Of a stretch of 11,297 nt of DNA, positions 6,733-11,297 are shown piece by piece; position 1 is the first letter of the stretch, and the number at the start of each line of letters is the position of its first letter. The notes beneath the pieces are model-generated. The model saw only the letters and a program-made list of their open reading frames with translations, had not been told where the DNA came from and did not search any database. This DNA is from an uncultured Clostridia bacterium (GTDB taxonomy: Bacteria > Bacillota > Clostridia > Lachnospirales > Lachnospiraceae): contig CALZBV010000061.1 in the NCBI GenBank assembly GCA_945622055.1, positions 1 to 11,297 on the forward strand. The letters are read 5' to 3'. Position numbers and translations under genes: made by a program.

Positions 6733-7098
6733 ATGGGAAAGTTTATCATCAAGGAAGTTGCAACCGGCGTTAAGTTTGACTTAAAGGCTACCAACGGTGA
6801 AGTGATTGCAACCAGCGAGGTTTACACAACGGAAGCTGCATGTAAGAAGGGTATTGAGAGCGTAAAGAAGAACTCTGTTGCAGCCGGTATTGAAGATCAG
6901 ACCGTTGAAGAAGTAGTTGCTGTTAAGAATCCGAAGTTTGAGGTTTACAAGGATAAGAAGGGTGAGTTCCGTTTCCGCTTGAAGGCTACAAACGGTCAGG
7001 TCATTGCAACGAGTGAGGGCTATAAAGCAATGAAGTCCTGTTTAGACGGAATTGAGAGCGTAAAGAAGAATGCTCCGGAAGCTTCAATCGAGAAGTAA
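6733..7098 (+). CDS. Two-repeat DUF1508 (YegP/UPF0339) family small protein
   Basis: This 121-residue cytosolic protein of unknown function consists of two copies of the DUF1508 fold. The copies are seen at residues 15-47 and 81-113, offset by 66 residues, each with LKATNG-VIATSE followed by GIESVKKN; 23 of 33 aligned positions are identical. No signal peptide or membrane segment is visible, and it is rich in Lys and Glu. E. coli YegP has the same tandem layout; its role is not established. A strong AAAGGAGG at 6715-6722 fixes the start, 34 bases after recX, so it may be co-transcribed with recX or have a weak promoter of its own that I cannot identify. No link to recombination follows from the sequence itself. 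Confidence 0.88.
   Translation: MGKFIIKEVATGVKFDLKATNGEVIATSEVYTTEAACKKGIESVKKNSVAAGIEDQTVEEVVAVKNPKFEVYKDKKGEFRFRLKATNGQVIATSEGYKAMKSCLDGIESVKKNAPEASIEK
6853..7070 (+). repeat. Exact 20-base direct repeat inside the DUF1508 gene
   Basis: ATTGAGAGCGTAAAGAAGAA occurs at 6853-6872 and again at 7051-7070, 198 bases (66 codons) apart, encoding IESVKKN in both protein repeats. Identity at the nucleotide level suggests a fairly recent duplication, gene conversion between the halves, or strong codon selection. Recombination between the copies would delete exactly one protein repeat in frame. Confidence 0.8.
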
Positions 7099-7142
7099 TC
7101 AATTTGTAAAGTAAAATTACAGAAATTTATAATGCAAGAGGA

Positions 7143-7177
7143 AAGAGGCAGTTACACGAATTTTGTAACTGCCTCTT
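7143..7177. terminator. Convergent (probably bidirectional) terminator
   Basis: A perfect 13-bp inverted repeat: AAGAGGCAGTTAC at 7143-7155 pairs with GTAACTGCCTCTT at 7165-7177 around a 9-base loop. It lies 44 bases after the DUF1508 gene on the + strand and 60 bases after the isomerase gene on the minus strand, so it can serve both convergent units. The T-run is weak on both sides, but the stem is long and stable. Confidence 0.75.
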
Positions 7178-7237
7178 CTGCTTGAGTTGCACCATTCCAA
7201 TCCTTACTGTCAATGCTGCAATTCATCATGGGTTCGT

Positions 7238-7762
7238 TTATTCCAAAGTCTCCGGTTCTTCATATGTAACACCAAAGGTTTCTGCAGTAACAGACTTCAT
7301 AACCTGCGGAACAGTCGGACGGTCATTCCAATCCGTCGGAACCGTAGCAATACGATTTACGACGTCCATTCCTTCAATGACTTTACCAAAAGCAGCATAA
7401 GCGCCGTCTAAGTACGGAGCAGCCTTATGCATGATAAAGAACTGGGAACCGGCAGAGTCCGGATGCTGTGCGCGTGCCATGGAGAGAACACCCTCCGTAT
7501 GGCGAAGCTCATTCTTAAAGCCGTTCTGCGCAAATTCTCCCGGAATCGAATAGCCCGGACCACCCATTCCGGTGCCTTCCGGACAGCCGCCCTGAATCAT
7601 AAAGCCTTCGATTACGCGGTGGAAGATTAGTCCATCATAGTAACCCTTGTTTACAAGTGAAAGGAAATTCTTTACCGAATTCGGAGCAATCTCCGGGTAA
7701 AGCTCAGCGCGAATTACTTCGCCGTTTTCCATGGTAATTTTGATTTCTGGATTCTTTGCCAT
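7238..7762 (-). CDS. ppiB: Cyclophilin-type peptidyl-prolyl cis-trans isomerase
   Basis: This enzyme speeds cis-trans isomerisation of Xaa-Pro bonds during protein folding. The 174-residue product has no signal peptide, so it should be cytosolic. Cyclophilin active-site residues are visible: FHRVIEGFMIQGG at 47-59 (catalytic Arg49, Phe52, Gln57), GSQFFI at 105-110 and LDGAYAAFGKV at 118-128. The position equivalent to Trp121 of human cyclophilin A is Tyr117, a change usually associated with weak cyclosporin binding in bacterial enzymes. AGGAGGTT (read on the minus strand from 7774 to 7767) lies just upstream of the ATG at 7762, with its own promoter at 7810-7838. It is a single-gene unit converging on the DUF1508 gene. 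The symbol is the general cytosolic cyclophilin name; the exact paralogue is not certain. Confidence 0.95.
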   Translation of the reverse strand: MAKNPEIKITMENGEVIRAELYPEIAPNSVKNFLSLVNKGYYDGLIFHRVIEGFMIQGGCPEGTGMGGPGYSIPGEFAQNGFKNELRHTEGVLSMARAQHPDSAGSQFFIMHKAAPYLDGAYAAFGKVIEGMDVVNRIATVPTDWNDRPTVPQVMKSVTAETFGVTYEEPETLE

Positions 7763-7777
7763 AATAACCTCCTATAA

Positions 7778-7792
7778 TCCGGCTTCGCCGGA
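7778..7792 (-). other. Small hairpin in the isomerase 5' leader
   Basis: TCCGGCTTCGCCGGA forms a 6-bp GC-rich stem with a 3-base loop. It lies in the predicted 41-base leader of the isomerase mRNA, three bases upstream of its ribosome binding site. It could stabilise the 5' end or tune access to the site; no regulator is implied by the sequence. Confidence 0.5.
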
Positions 7793-7809
7793 AATATTTG
7801 AATAAAATT

Positions 7810-7838
7810 ATTATAACAATACAGGCAGAAAAAGTCAA
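7810..7838 (-). promoter_or_regulatory. Isomerase gene promoter (minus strand)
   Basis: Read on the minus strand, TTGACT (7838-7833) and TATAAT (7815-7810) are separated by 17 bases, a near-consensus sigma-A promoter. The predicted start is near 7803, giving a leader of about 41 bases to the ATG at 7762. Confidence 0.8.
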
Positions 7839-7875
7839 AGAAAAGTAGAGTGTGCTTCAGGAGGATTCAAAATTG

Positions 7876-7980
7876 ATGCAACAGAAGATATATTTTCTGA
7901 TGGAAATAAACTCTTCACTTCAGCTTCACGTAAAAATTATGAAATGCTGTAATCAGGGATTGCAATTTGACATTTATTAA
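7876..7980 (+). CDS. Possible 34-residue small ORF (unrecognised)
   Basis: An ATG at 7876 opens 34 codons ending with TAA at 7978. AGGAGG at 7859-7864 lies 11 bases upstream; a TTG at 7873, one codon before the ATG, would give better spacing of eight bases. The peptide (begins MQQKIYFLMEINSS) resembles no family I know. No promoter is evident upstream, and the stop lies inside the operon promoter region. Another frame of the same stretch is open through 7863-7949 and reads like an ordinary protein C-terminus, so this could be a decayed remnant. It may well be non-coding. Confidence 0.2.
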   Translation: MQQKIYFLMEINSSLQLHVKIMKCCNQGLQFDIY

Positions 7981-7988
7981 GATATAAT
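7960..7988 (+). promoter_or_regulatory. Promoter of the decarboxylase operon
   Basis: TATAAT at 7983-7988 is a perfect -10 box. TTGCAA at 7960-7965 is a 4-of-6 -35 box at 17-base spacing. A perfect TTGACA also occurs at 7967-7972 but is only 10 bases from the -10 box, too close to act with it. Predicted initiation near 7995 gives a ~98-base leader to the ATG at 8093. Confidence 0.6.
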
Positions 7989-7996
7989 ATAAAAGG

Positions 7997-8041
7997 CGTA
8001 AATTTGGAAGTAAAGTAAATTACTGTATTTTCGCATTTACG
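7997..8041. repeat. Inverted repeat in the decarboxylase operon leader
   Basis: CGTAAAT at 7997-8003 and ATTTACG at 8035-8041 form a 7-bp inverted repeat across 31 bases. Inside it AGTAA-A-TTACT at 8014-8024 is a near-perfect dyad. Position at about +3 to +47 of the predicted transcript would suit a repressor operator. No T-run follows, so it is not a terminator. Confidence 0.4.
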
Positions 8042-8092
8042 TTGTCTTAATTCATAAGTTCAATGAACAATATAGAAAATGGAGGCAGCACG

Positions 8093-9523
8093 ATGAGTAG
8101 TACAACAAAATTGTCGGCAAGAGATCGTATCGTTACCTTGCTTGATGACAACAGCTTTGTTGAGATTGGTGCACTTGTAACAAAGCGCAGCACTGATTTC
8201 AATCTGGCACAGGCCGAAGCTTCATCCGACGGTGTCATTACCGGATACGGACTGATTGACGGCAGCTTAGTCTATGTTTACAGTCAGGACGCGGCAGTAT
8301 TAAACGGAACCATGGGTGAGATGCATGCAAAGAAGATTTCCGGTATTTATGATCTTGCGTTAAAGGTCGGAGCACCGGTAATTGCTTTACTGGATTGCGC
8401 AGGAATGCGCTTACAGGAGGCAACGGATGCACTTGCAGGTTTCGGTAATGTTTATCTGAAGCAGACGATGGCATCCGGTGTAGTACCGCAGATTTCTGTT
8501 GTATTCGGTACCTGTGGCGGTGGCTGTGCTGTTTCTGCTTCCATGAGTGATTTTACCTTCATGTCTGAAAGCGCGAAGTTATTCGTGAACAGCCCGAACG
8601 CAGTGGAAGGCAACTTTACCGGTAAGTGTGATACCGCTTCCGCAGATTTTCAGGCAAAGGCAGGAAATGTTGATGCTGTATACACAGAAGAGGCAGAGGT
8701 TCTTGCTTCGGTACGTACCCTTGTTTCTTTCCTTCCGAGTAACAATGAGAATGAGTTCGCACTGGACTGCACGGATGATTTGAATCGTGCAACGGAAGGC
8801 TTTGCCGAAGAGGCAGCAGATCCGGCCGCAGCACTTGCTGATATTTCCGATAACAATGAATTTTTCGAGCTTAAGGCTGGTTTTGCAAAGGAAATGGTTA
8901 CAGGCTTCCTTCGTTTAAATGGTACCACGATTGGTGCGGTTGCGAACAGAAGTGCCTGCTTTGATGAGAACGGAAAGGCCGTCGAGAAGTTTGATACCGT
9001 TCTTACCGCAGCCGGCTGTGAAAAGGCAGAAAAGTTTGTTGCATTCTGTGATGCCTTCGGTATTCCGGTGCTGACGCTCACGAATGTTACCGGTTATGCG
9101 GCTGACATGAAGAATGAGAAGTCTGTTGCAGCAGCTGCAGCAAAGCTTACCTACGCATTTGCAAATGCTACGGTTGCCAAGGTAAATATTGTTACCGGTA
9201 AGGCTATGGGAAGTGCATATATCACCATGAATTCCAAGCACATCGGCGCAGATATGGTGTTTGCTCTTGAGTCTGCAAAGATTGGCATGATGGATTCCGC
9301 ACTTGCCAGCCAGATTATGTATGCGGATGCTGATGAGGCAACGAAAAAGGCAAAGGCACAGGAGTATGATGCGTTACAGAGCAGCGCAGTTTCTGCAGCA
9401 AAGCGTGGCTATGTTGACAGCATTATTGCTCCGGAAACTGCAAGACAGCAGCTGGTATATGCATTCGAGATGCTGAATACCAAGAGAGAGGCACGTCCGT
9501 CCAAAAAGCACGGAACGATTTAG
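8093..9523 (+). CDS. Acyl-CoA carboxyltransferase, alpha subunit of a biotin-dependent Na+-pumping decarboxylase
   Basis: This subunit should move the carboxyl group from an acyl-CoA to biotin on the carrier protein. The 476-residue product has the two crotonase-like halves of the PccB/MmdA family. The N-half opens ARDRIVTLLDDNSFVEIG (9-26), then GTMGEMHAKKI (72-82), the first oxyanion region DCAGMRLQEATDALAGFG (101-118) and GTCGGGCAVSAS (139-150). The C-half has FVAFCDAFGIPVLTLTNVTG (315-334), GSAYITMNSKHIGAD (373-387), GYVDSIIAPETARQQL (439-454) and the terminal KKHG. Family members usually have GGARIQEG, GPCAGGAVYSPA and ~510 or more residues, so this one is short and divergent. The crotonase-type fold argues against oxaloacetate; a methylmalonyl-CoA-like substrate is likeliest but unproven. 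GGAGG at 8081-8085 chooses the ATG at 8093 over an in-frame ATG at 8063. It leads the operon. Confidence 0.88.
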   Translation: MSSTTKLSARDRIVTLLDDNSFVEIGALVTKRSTDFNLAQAEASSDGVITGYGLIDGSLVYVYSQDAAVLNGTMGEMHAKKISGIYDLALKVGAPVIALLDCAGMRLQEATDALAGFGNVYLKQTMASGVVPQISVVFGTCGGGCAVSASMSDFTFMSESAKLFVNSPNAVEGNFTGKCDTASADFQAKAGNVDAVYTEEAEVLASVRTLVSFLPSNNENEFALDCTDDLNRATEGFAEEAADPAAALADISDNNEFFELKAGFAKEMVTGFLRLNGTTIGAVANRSACFDENGKAVEKFDTVLTAAGCEKAEKFVAFCDAFGIPVLTLTNVTGYAADMKNEKSVAAAAAKLTYAFANATVAKVNIVTGKAMGSAYITMNSKHIGADMVFALESAKIGMMDSALASQIMYADADEATKKAKAQEYDALQSSAVSAAKRGYVDSIIAPETARQQLVYAFEMLNTKREARPSKKHGTI

Positions 9524-9535
9524 TGAGGTGAGAGA

Positions 9536-9946
9536 ATGAGAATGGCACCAGTATTTTTGAGTTGGTGGACGGATTACTGGAAGGCAGTCGGTGAGGCAAT
9601 GCCCGGCGCACTTGCGAATACAGTAATCGGTATTTGTATCGTTTTCTTTGCACTGCTTTTCATTAGCTTTGTAATTTCCAGATTTAAGTACATCTCTATT
9701 ATTGAAGCAAAAATCAAGGCTAAGAAGGAAGCGAAGAAGCAGAACGCAGAGCTTCCGCAGCAGGCGATTGAAAATACGGTAGCACAGATTACGGAGGCAG
9801 AGGAGCTTTCCGATGATTCTGAGCTTGTTGCAGTCATTATGGCGGCAATTTATGCATATGAGTCCGAACAAGGCAATGCAGTGAACAACGGTCTGGTAGT
9901 ACGTTCCATTCGCAAGGCGAAGAAGAGCGGCTGGCAGAATGCTTAA
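9536..9946 (+). CDS. oadG: OadG-family small membrane subunit of the decarboxylase
   Basis: OadG/MmdD-type subunits hold the decarboxylase complex together, joining the cytosolic alpha subunit and biotin carrier to the membrane beta subunit. The 136-residue product has a short N-terminus, one strong membrane helix (about residues 22-45, NTVIGICIVFFALLFISFVI), and a charged cytosolic tail. The tail starts with a Lys/Ala-rich helix (about 55-70) and ends in the conserved DDSELVAVIMAAIYAY (98-113) and VVRSIRKAKKSGW (121-133), typical of larger OadG-like proteins in Clostridia. It follows the alpha gene by 12 bases. The ribosome binding site GAGGTGA at 9525-9531 is four bases from the ATG at 9536 and ten from the ATG at 9542, so the true start may be two codons downstream. 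Position between carboxyltransferase and biotin carrier supports the call. Confidence 0.88.
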   Translation: MRMAPVFLSWWTDYWKAVGEAMPGALANTVIGICIVFFALLFISFVISRFKYISIIEAKIKAKKEAKKQNAELPQQAIENTVAQITEAEELSDDSELVAVIMAAIYAYESEQGNAVNNGLVVRSIRKAKKSGWQNA

Positions 9947-9973
9947 AGAAAATCAATTTTAGGAGGTTTATTT

Positions 9974-10345
9974 ATGAAAAGCTATACGATTACCGTGAAT
10001 GGAACAGCTTATGATGTTACAGTAGAAGAGGGTGCAGGTCTTGCTCCGGCAACAGCTCCGGTTGCAGCACCGAAGGCTGCCCCGAAGGCAGCTCCGGCAG
10101 CAGCTCCGAAGGCTGCAGCAGGTGCAGCAGGTGCAGTAAAGGTAAATGCTCCGATGCCTGGTAAGATTCTTGCAGTTAAAACAAACGTTGGTGCTGCAGT
10201 AAAGAAGGGTGATGTTCTTCTTGTTCTCGAAGCAATGAAGATGGAGAACGAAATCGTTGCTCCGCAGGATGGTACCGTTGCAACGATTGCTGTTTCTGTA
10301 GGTTCTGCAGTTGAGTCCGGAGATGTAATTGTAACTTTAAACTAA
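9974..10345 (+). CDS. Biotin carrier protein of the decarboxylase (gamma subunit)
   Basis: The protein carries the biotin that shuttles CO2 from the carboxyltransferase to the membrane subunit. The 123-residue product has an N-terminal segment (1-20, SYTITVNGTAYDVTVEE), a flexible Ala/Pro/Lys linker (about 24-53, repeats of APKA), and a C-terminal biotinyl domain (about 55-123). The biotinylation motif is EAMKMEN at 86-92, with Lys89 the expected modified residue, 34 residues from the end as in other carriers. APMPGK at 59-64 and PQDGTV at 97-102 are the matching hairpin segments. It would be modified by BirA. AGGAGG at 9961-9966 fixes the start. The gene lies 27 bases after oadG and 19 before oadB. 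It could be named mmdC or gcdC depending on the substrate, which is not known. Confidence 0.94.
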   Translation: MKSYTITVNGTAYDVTVEEGAGLAPATAPVAAPKAAPKAAPAAAPKAAAGAAGAVKVNAPMPGKILAVKTNVGAAVKKGDVLLVLEAMKMENEIVAPQDGTVATIAVSVGSAVESGDVIVTLN

Positions 10346-10364
10346 TCAGTGAGGAGGATTTCAC

Positions 10365-11297
10365 ATGGGCAATGTTGGTGAAACGCTGATGGGATTATGG
10401 AACAGTACAGGTTTCTTTAACCTTTACTGGGGCAATTATCTTATGATTGCCGTAGCACTTATTTTCCTCTATCTGGCGATTGTACAAAAATATGAGCCGC
10501 TCCTGCTTGTGCCGATTTCTTTTGGTATGTTACTGGTAAATCTTTGTCCGGGTATTATGGCAGAGCCGATTACCAACTACTATGATGCGGCAGGCAATTT
10601 GGTTTGTTATTTGCAGGGAACGGAGTACTTTGATGCGGCAGGACAGCTGTTGGAGGTTCCGTTTACTGAAGTTATGAGCACTGTGGTTTCTCACACTGAG
10701 ACCTCCGGTGGTCTGTTGTACTATTTCTTTAAGTTGGACGAGTTGTCTATTTTACCGTGCCTTATCTTCATGGGTGTAGGTGCAATGACTGACTTCGGTC
10801 CGCTGATTGCAAATCCGAAGAGCTTCCTTCTCGGTGCAGCAGCACAGATTGGTATTTTCGGTGCATATCTTCTTGCAATCATTCTCGGTTTCAACGGTAA
10901 GGCAGCAGCAGCGATTTCCATTATCGGTGGTGCAGATGGTCCGACCTCCATTTTCCTTGCAGGTAAGCTCGGTCAGACGCAGCTTATGGGACCGATTGCA
11001 GTAGCAGCCTATTCTTACATGTCCTTAGTTCCGATTATTCAGCCGCCGATTATGCGTGCGCTGACTACGGAGAAGGAGCGAAAGATTAAGATGGAGCAGC
11101 TTCGTCCGGTATCAAAGCTCGAGAAGGTATTGTTCCCGATTCTTGTAACCATCGTAGTTGTATTATTACTTCCGGATACCGCATCCTTAGTAGGCAGCTT
11201 AATGCTCGGTAATCTTTTCAAAGAGTCCGGTGTTGTTAAGCAGCTTCAGGAGACTGCCTCCAATGCCATGATGTACATCGTGGTTATCCTGCTTGGT
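10365..11297 (+). CDS. oadB: Na+-translocating decarboxylase beta subunit, OadB family (3' end outside window)
   Basis: The beta subunit is the membrane part that decarboxylates carboxybiotin and exports Na+. The 311 residues seen start MGNVGETLMGLW and include a hydrophobic pair around 24-62, PCLIFMGVGAMTDFGPLIANP at 131-151, and further membrane helices at about 154-175, 208-226 and 255-280. GGADGPT at 188-194 contains Asp191, equivalent to the Na+-linked Asp203 of Klebsiella OadB. The later helix VIII with the conserved Asn/Ser/Arg residues lies past the window end. Residues about 65-112 form a hydrophilic insert with two YDAAG/FDAAG copies, not seen in the short MmdB/OadB proteins I know, where GGLLYY comes soon after the second helix. 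GAGGAGG at 10351-10357 supports the ATG at 10365. The open frame runs to the last base without a stop. Confidence 0.94.
   Translation, partial: MGNVGETLMGLWNSTGFFNLYWGNYLMIAVALIFLYLAIVQKYEPLLLVPISFGMLLVNLCPGIMAEPITNYYDAAGNLVCYLQGTEYFDAAGQLLEVPFTEVMSTVVSHTETSGGLLYYFFKLDELSILPCLIFMGVGAMTDFGPLIANPKSFLLGAAAQIGIFGAYLLAIILGFNGKAAAAISIIGGADGPTSIFLAGKLGQTQLMGPIAVAAYSYMSLVPIIQPPIMRALTTEKERKIKMEQLRPVSKLEKVLFPILVTIVVVLLLPDTASLVGSLMLGNLFKESGVVKQLQETASNAMMYIVVILLG

Larger units (their letters stand above)
7763..8092. other. 330-base divergent intergenic region
   Basis: This is the only gene-poor stretch over 300 bases. Reading left to right it holds the isomerase ribosome binding site and a 6-bp leader hairpin, the minus-strand isomerase promoter, a possible 34-codon ORF with an AGGAGG site, the plus-strand promoter of the decarboxylase operon, and a ~100-base operon leader with an inverted repeat. 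It is distinctly AT-richer than the flanking genes. I see no RNA gene or known riboswitch class. Confidence 0.7.

Noticed and set aside
8063..8092. An upstream ATG at 8063 in frame with the carboxyltransferase.
   Set aside because: The ribosome binding site GGAGG at 8081-8085 lies inside that extension and is correctly spaced for the ATG at 8093; the added ten residues match nothing in the family.
7995..8092. A riboswitch in the leader of the decarboxylase operon.
   Set aside because: About 98 bases with one weak long-range stem, no terminator or sequestering helix near the ribosome binding site, and no known riboswitch core. An operator-type reading is simpler.
8093..11297. Oxaloacetate decarboxylase as the identity of the last operon.
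   Set aside because: The membrane and carrier subunits fit, but the carboxyltransferase is the crotonase-fold acyl-CoA type, not the TIM-barrel OadA type. An OadA gene could lie past the window end, which would reopen the question.

Overview
The window looks like core chromosome of a Gram-positive anaerobe of the class Clostridia, most likely a Lachnospiraceae-type gut bacterium. The basis is the strong AGGAGG-type ribosome binding sites, the GAAC-N4-GTTC (Bacillota-type) LexA box, mid-range base composition, the protein sequence flavour, and a biotin-dependent sodium-pump decarboxylase operon. The taxon is inferred; no rRNA or tRNA is present. I see no mobile element, CRISPR array, phage gene or integration scar.

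Region 1 (1-4636, + strand) is a compact run of genes: the C-terminal half of smc (chromosome condensation), ftsY (signal recognition particle receptor), a threonine ammonia-lyase with a C-terminal ACT domain, and rapZ (nucleotide-binding regulatory protein). Gaps are 18, 14 and 47 bases with no internal terminator, so the four are probably co-transcribed. The run ends at a perfect 12-bp hairpin at 4599-4636. A near-consensus promoter (TTTACA-17-TATAAT) overlaps this hairpin.

Region 2 (4637-7177, + strand) is the recombination block. recA has a TTGACA-17-TATTAT promoter and a LexA operator just downstream of the predicted transcription start, so it is SOS-controlled. It ends in its own terminator. 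recX follows, separated by that terminator, with its own near-consensus promoter, a 12-bp palindrome upstream and no visible LexA box. A small two-repeat DUF1508/YegP-type protein follows and ends at a probably bidirectional terminator shared with the convergent next gene.

Region 3 (7238-8092) holds a cyclophilin-type peptidyl-prolyl isomerase on the minus strand. A 330-base intergenic stretch follows, with divergent promoters, a possible 34-codon ORF and an inverted repeat in the leader of the next operon.

Region 4 (8093-11297, + strand) is a decarboxylase operon: carboxyltransferase (alpha), OadG-type membrane anchor, biotin carrier with a Pro/Ala linker, and the OadB-type Na+-translocating membrane subunit, which runs off the window. 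Together these would move CO2 from a carboxylated substrate to biotin, then release it at the membrane while exporting Na+. The carboxyltransferase is of the crotonase-fold acyl-CoA class, not the pyruvate-carboxylase class, so an acyl-CoA substrate (methylmalonyl-CoA-like) is more likely than oxaloacetate. It is short and has altered active-site motifs, and the beta subunit carries an unusual hydrophilic insert. These two points, with the regulatory DNA around recA and recX, are the most interesting parts of an otherwise ordinary region. I did not find strong evidence for a wholly new system.
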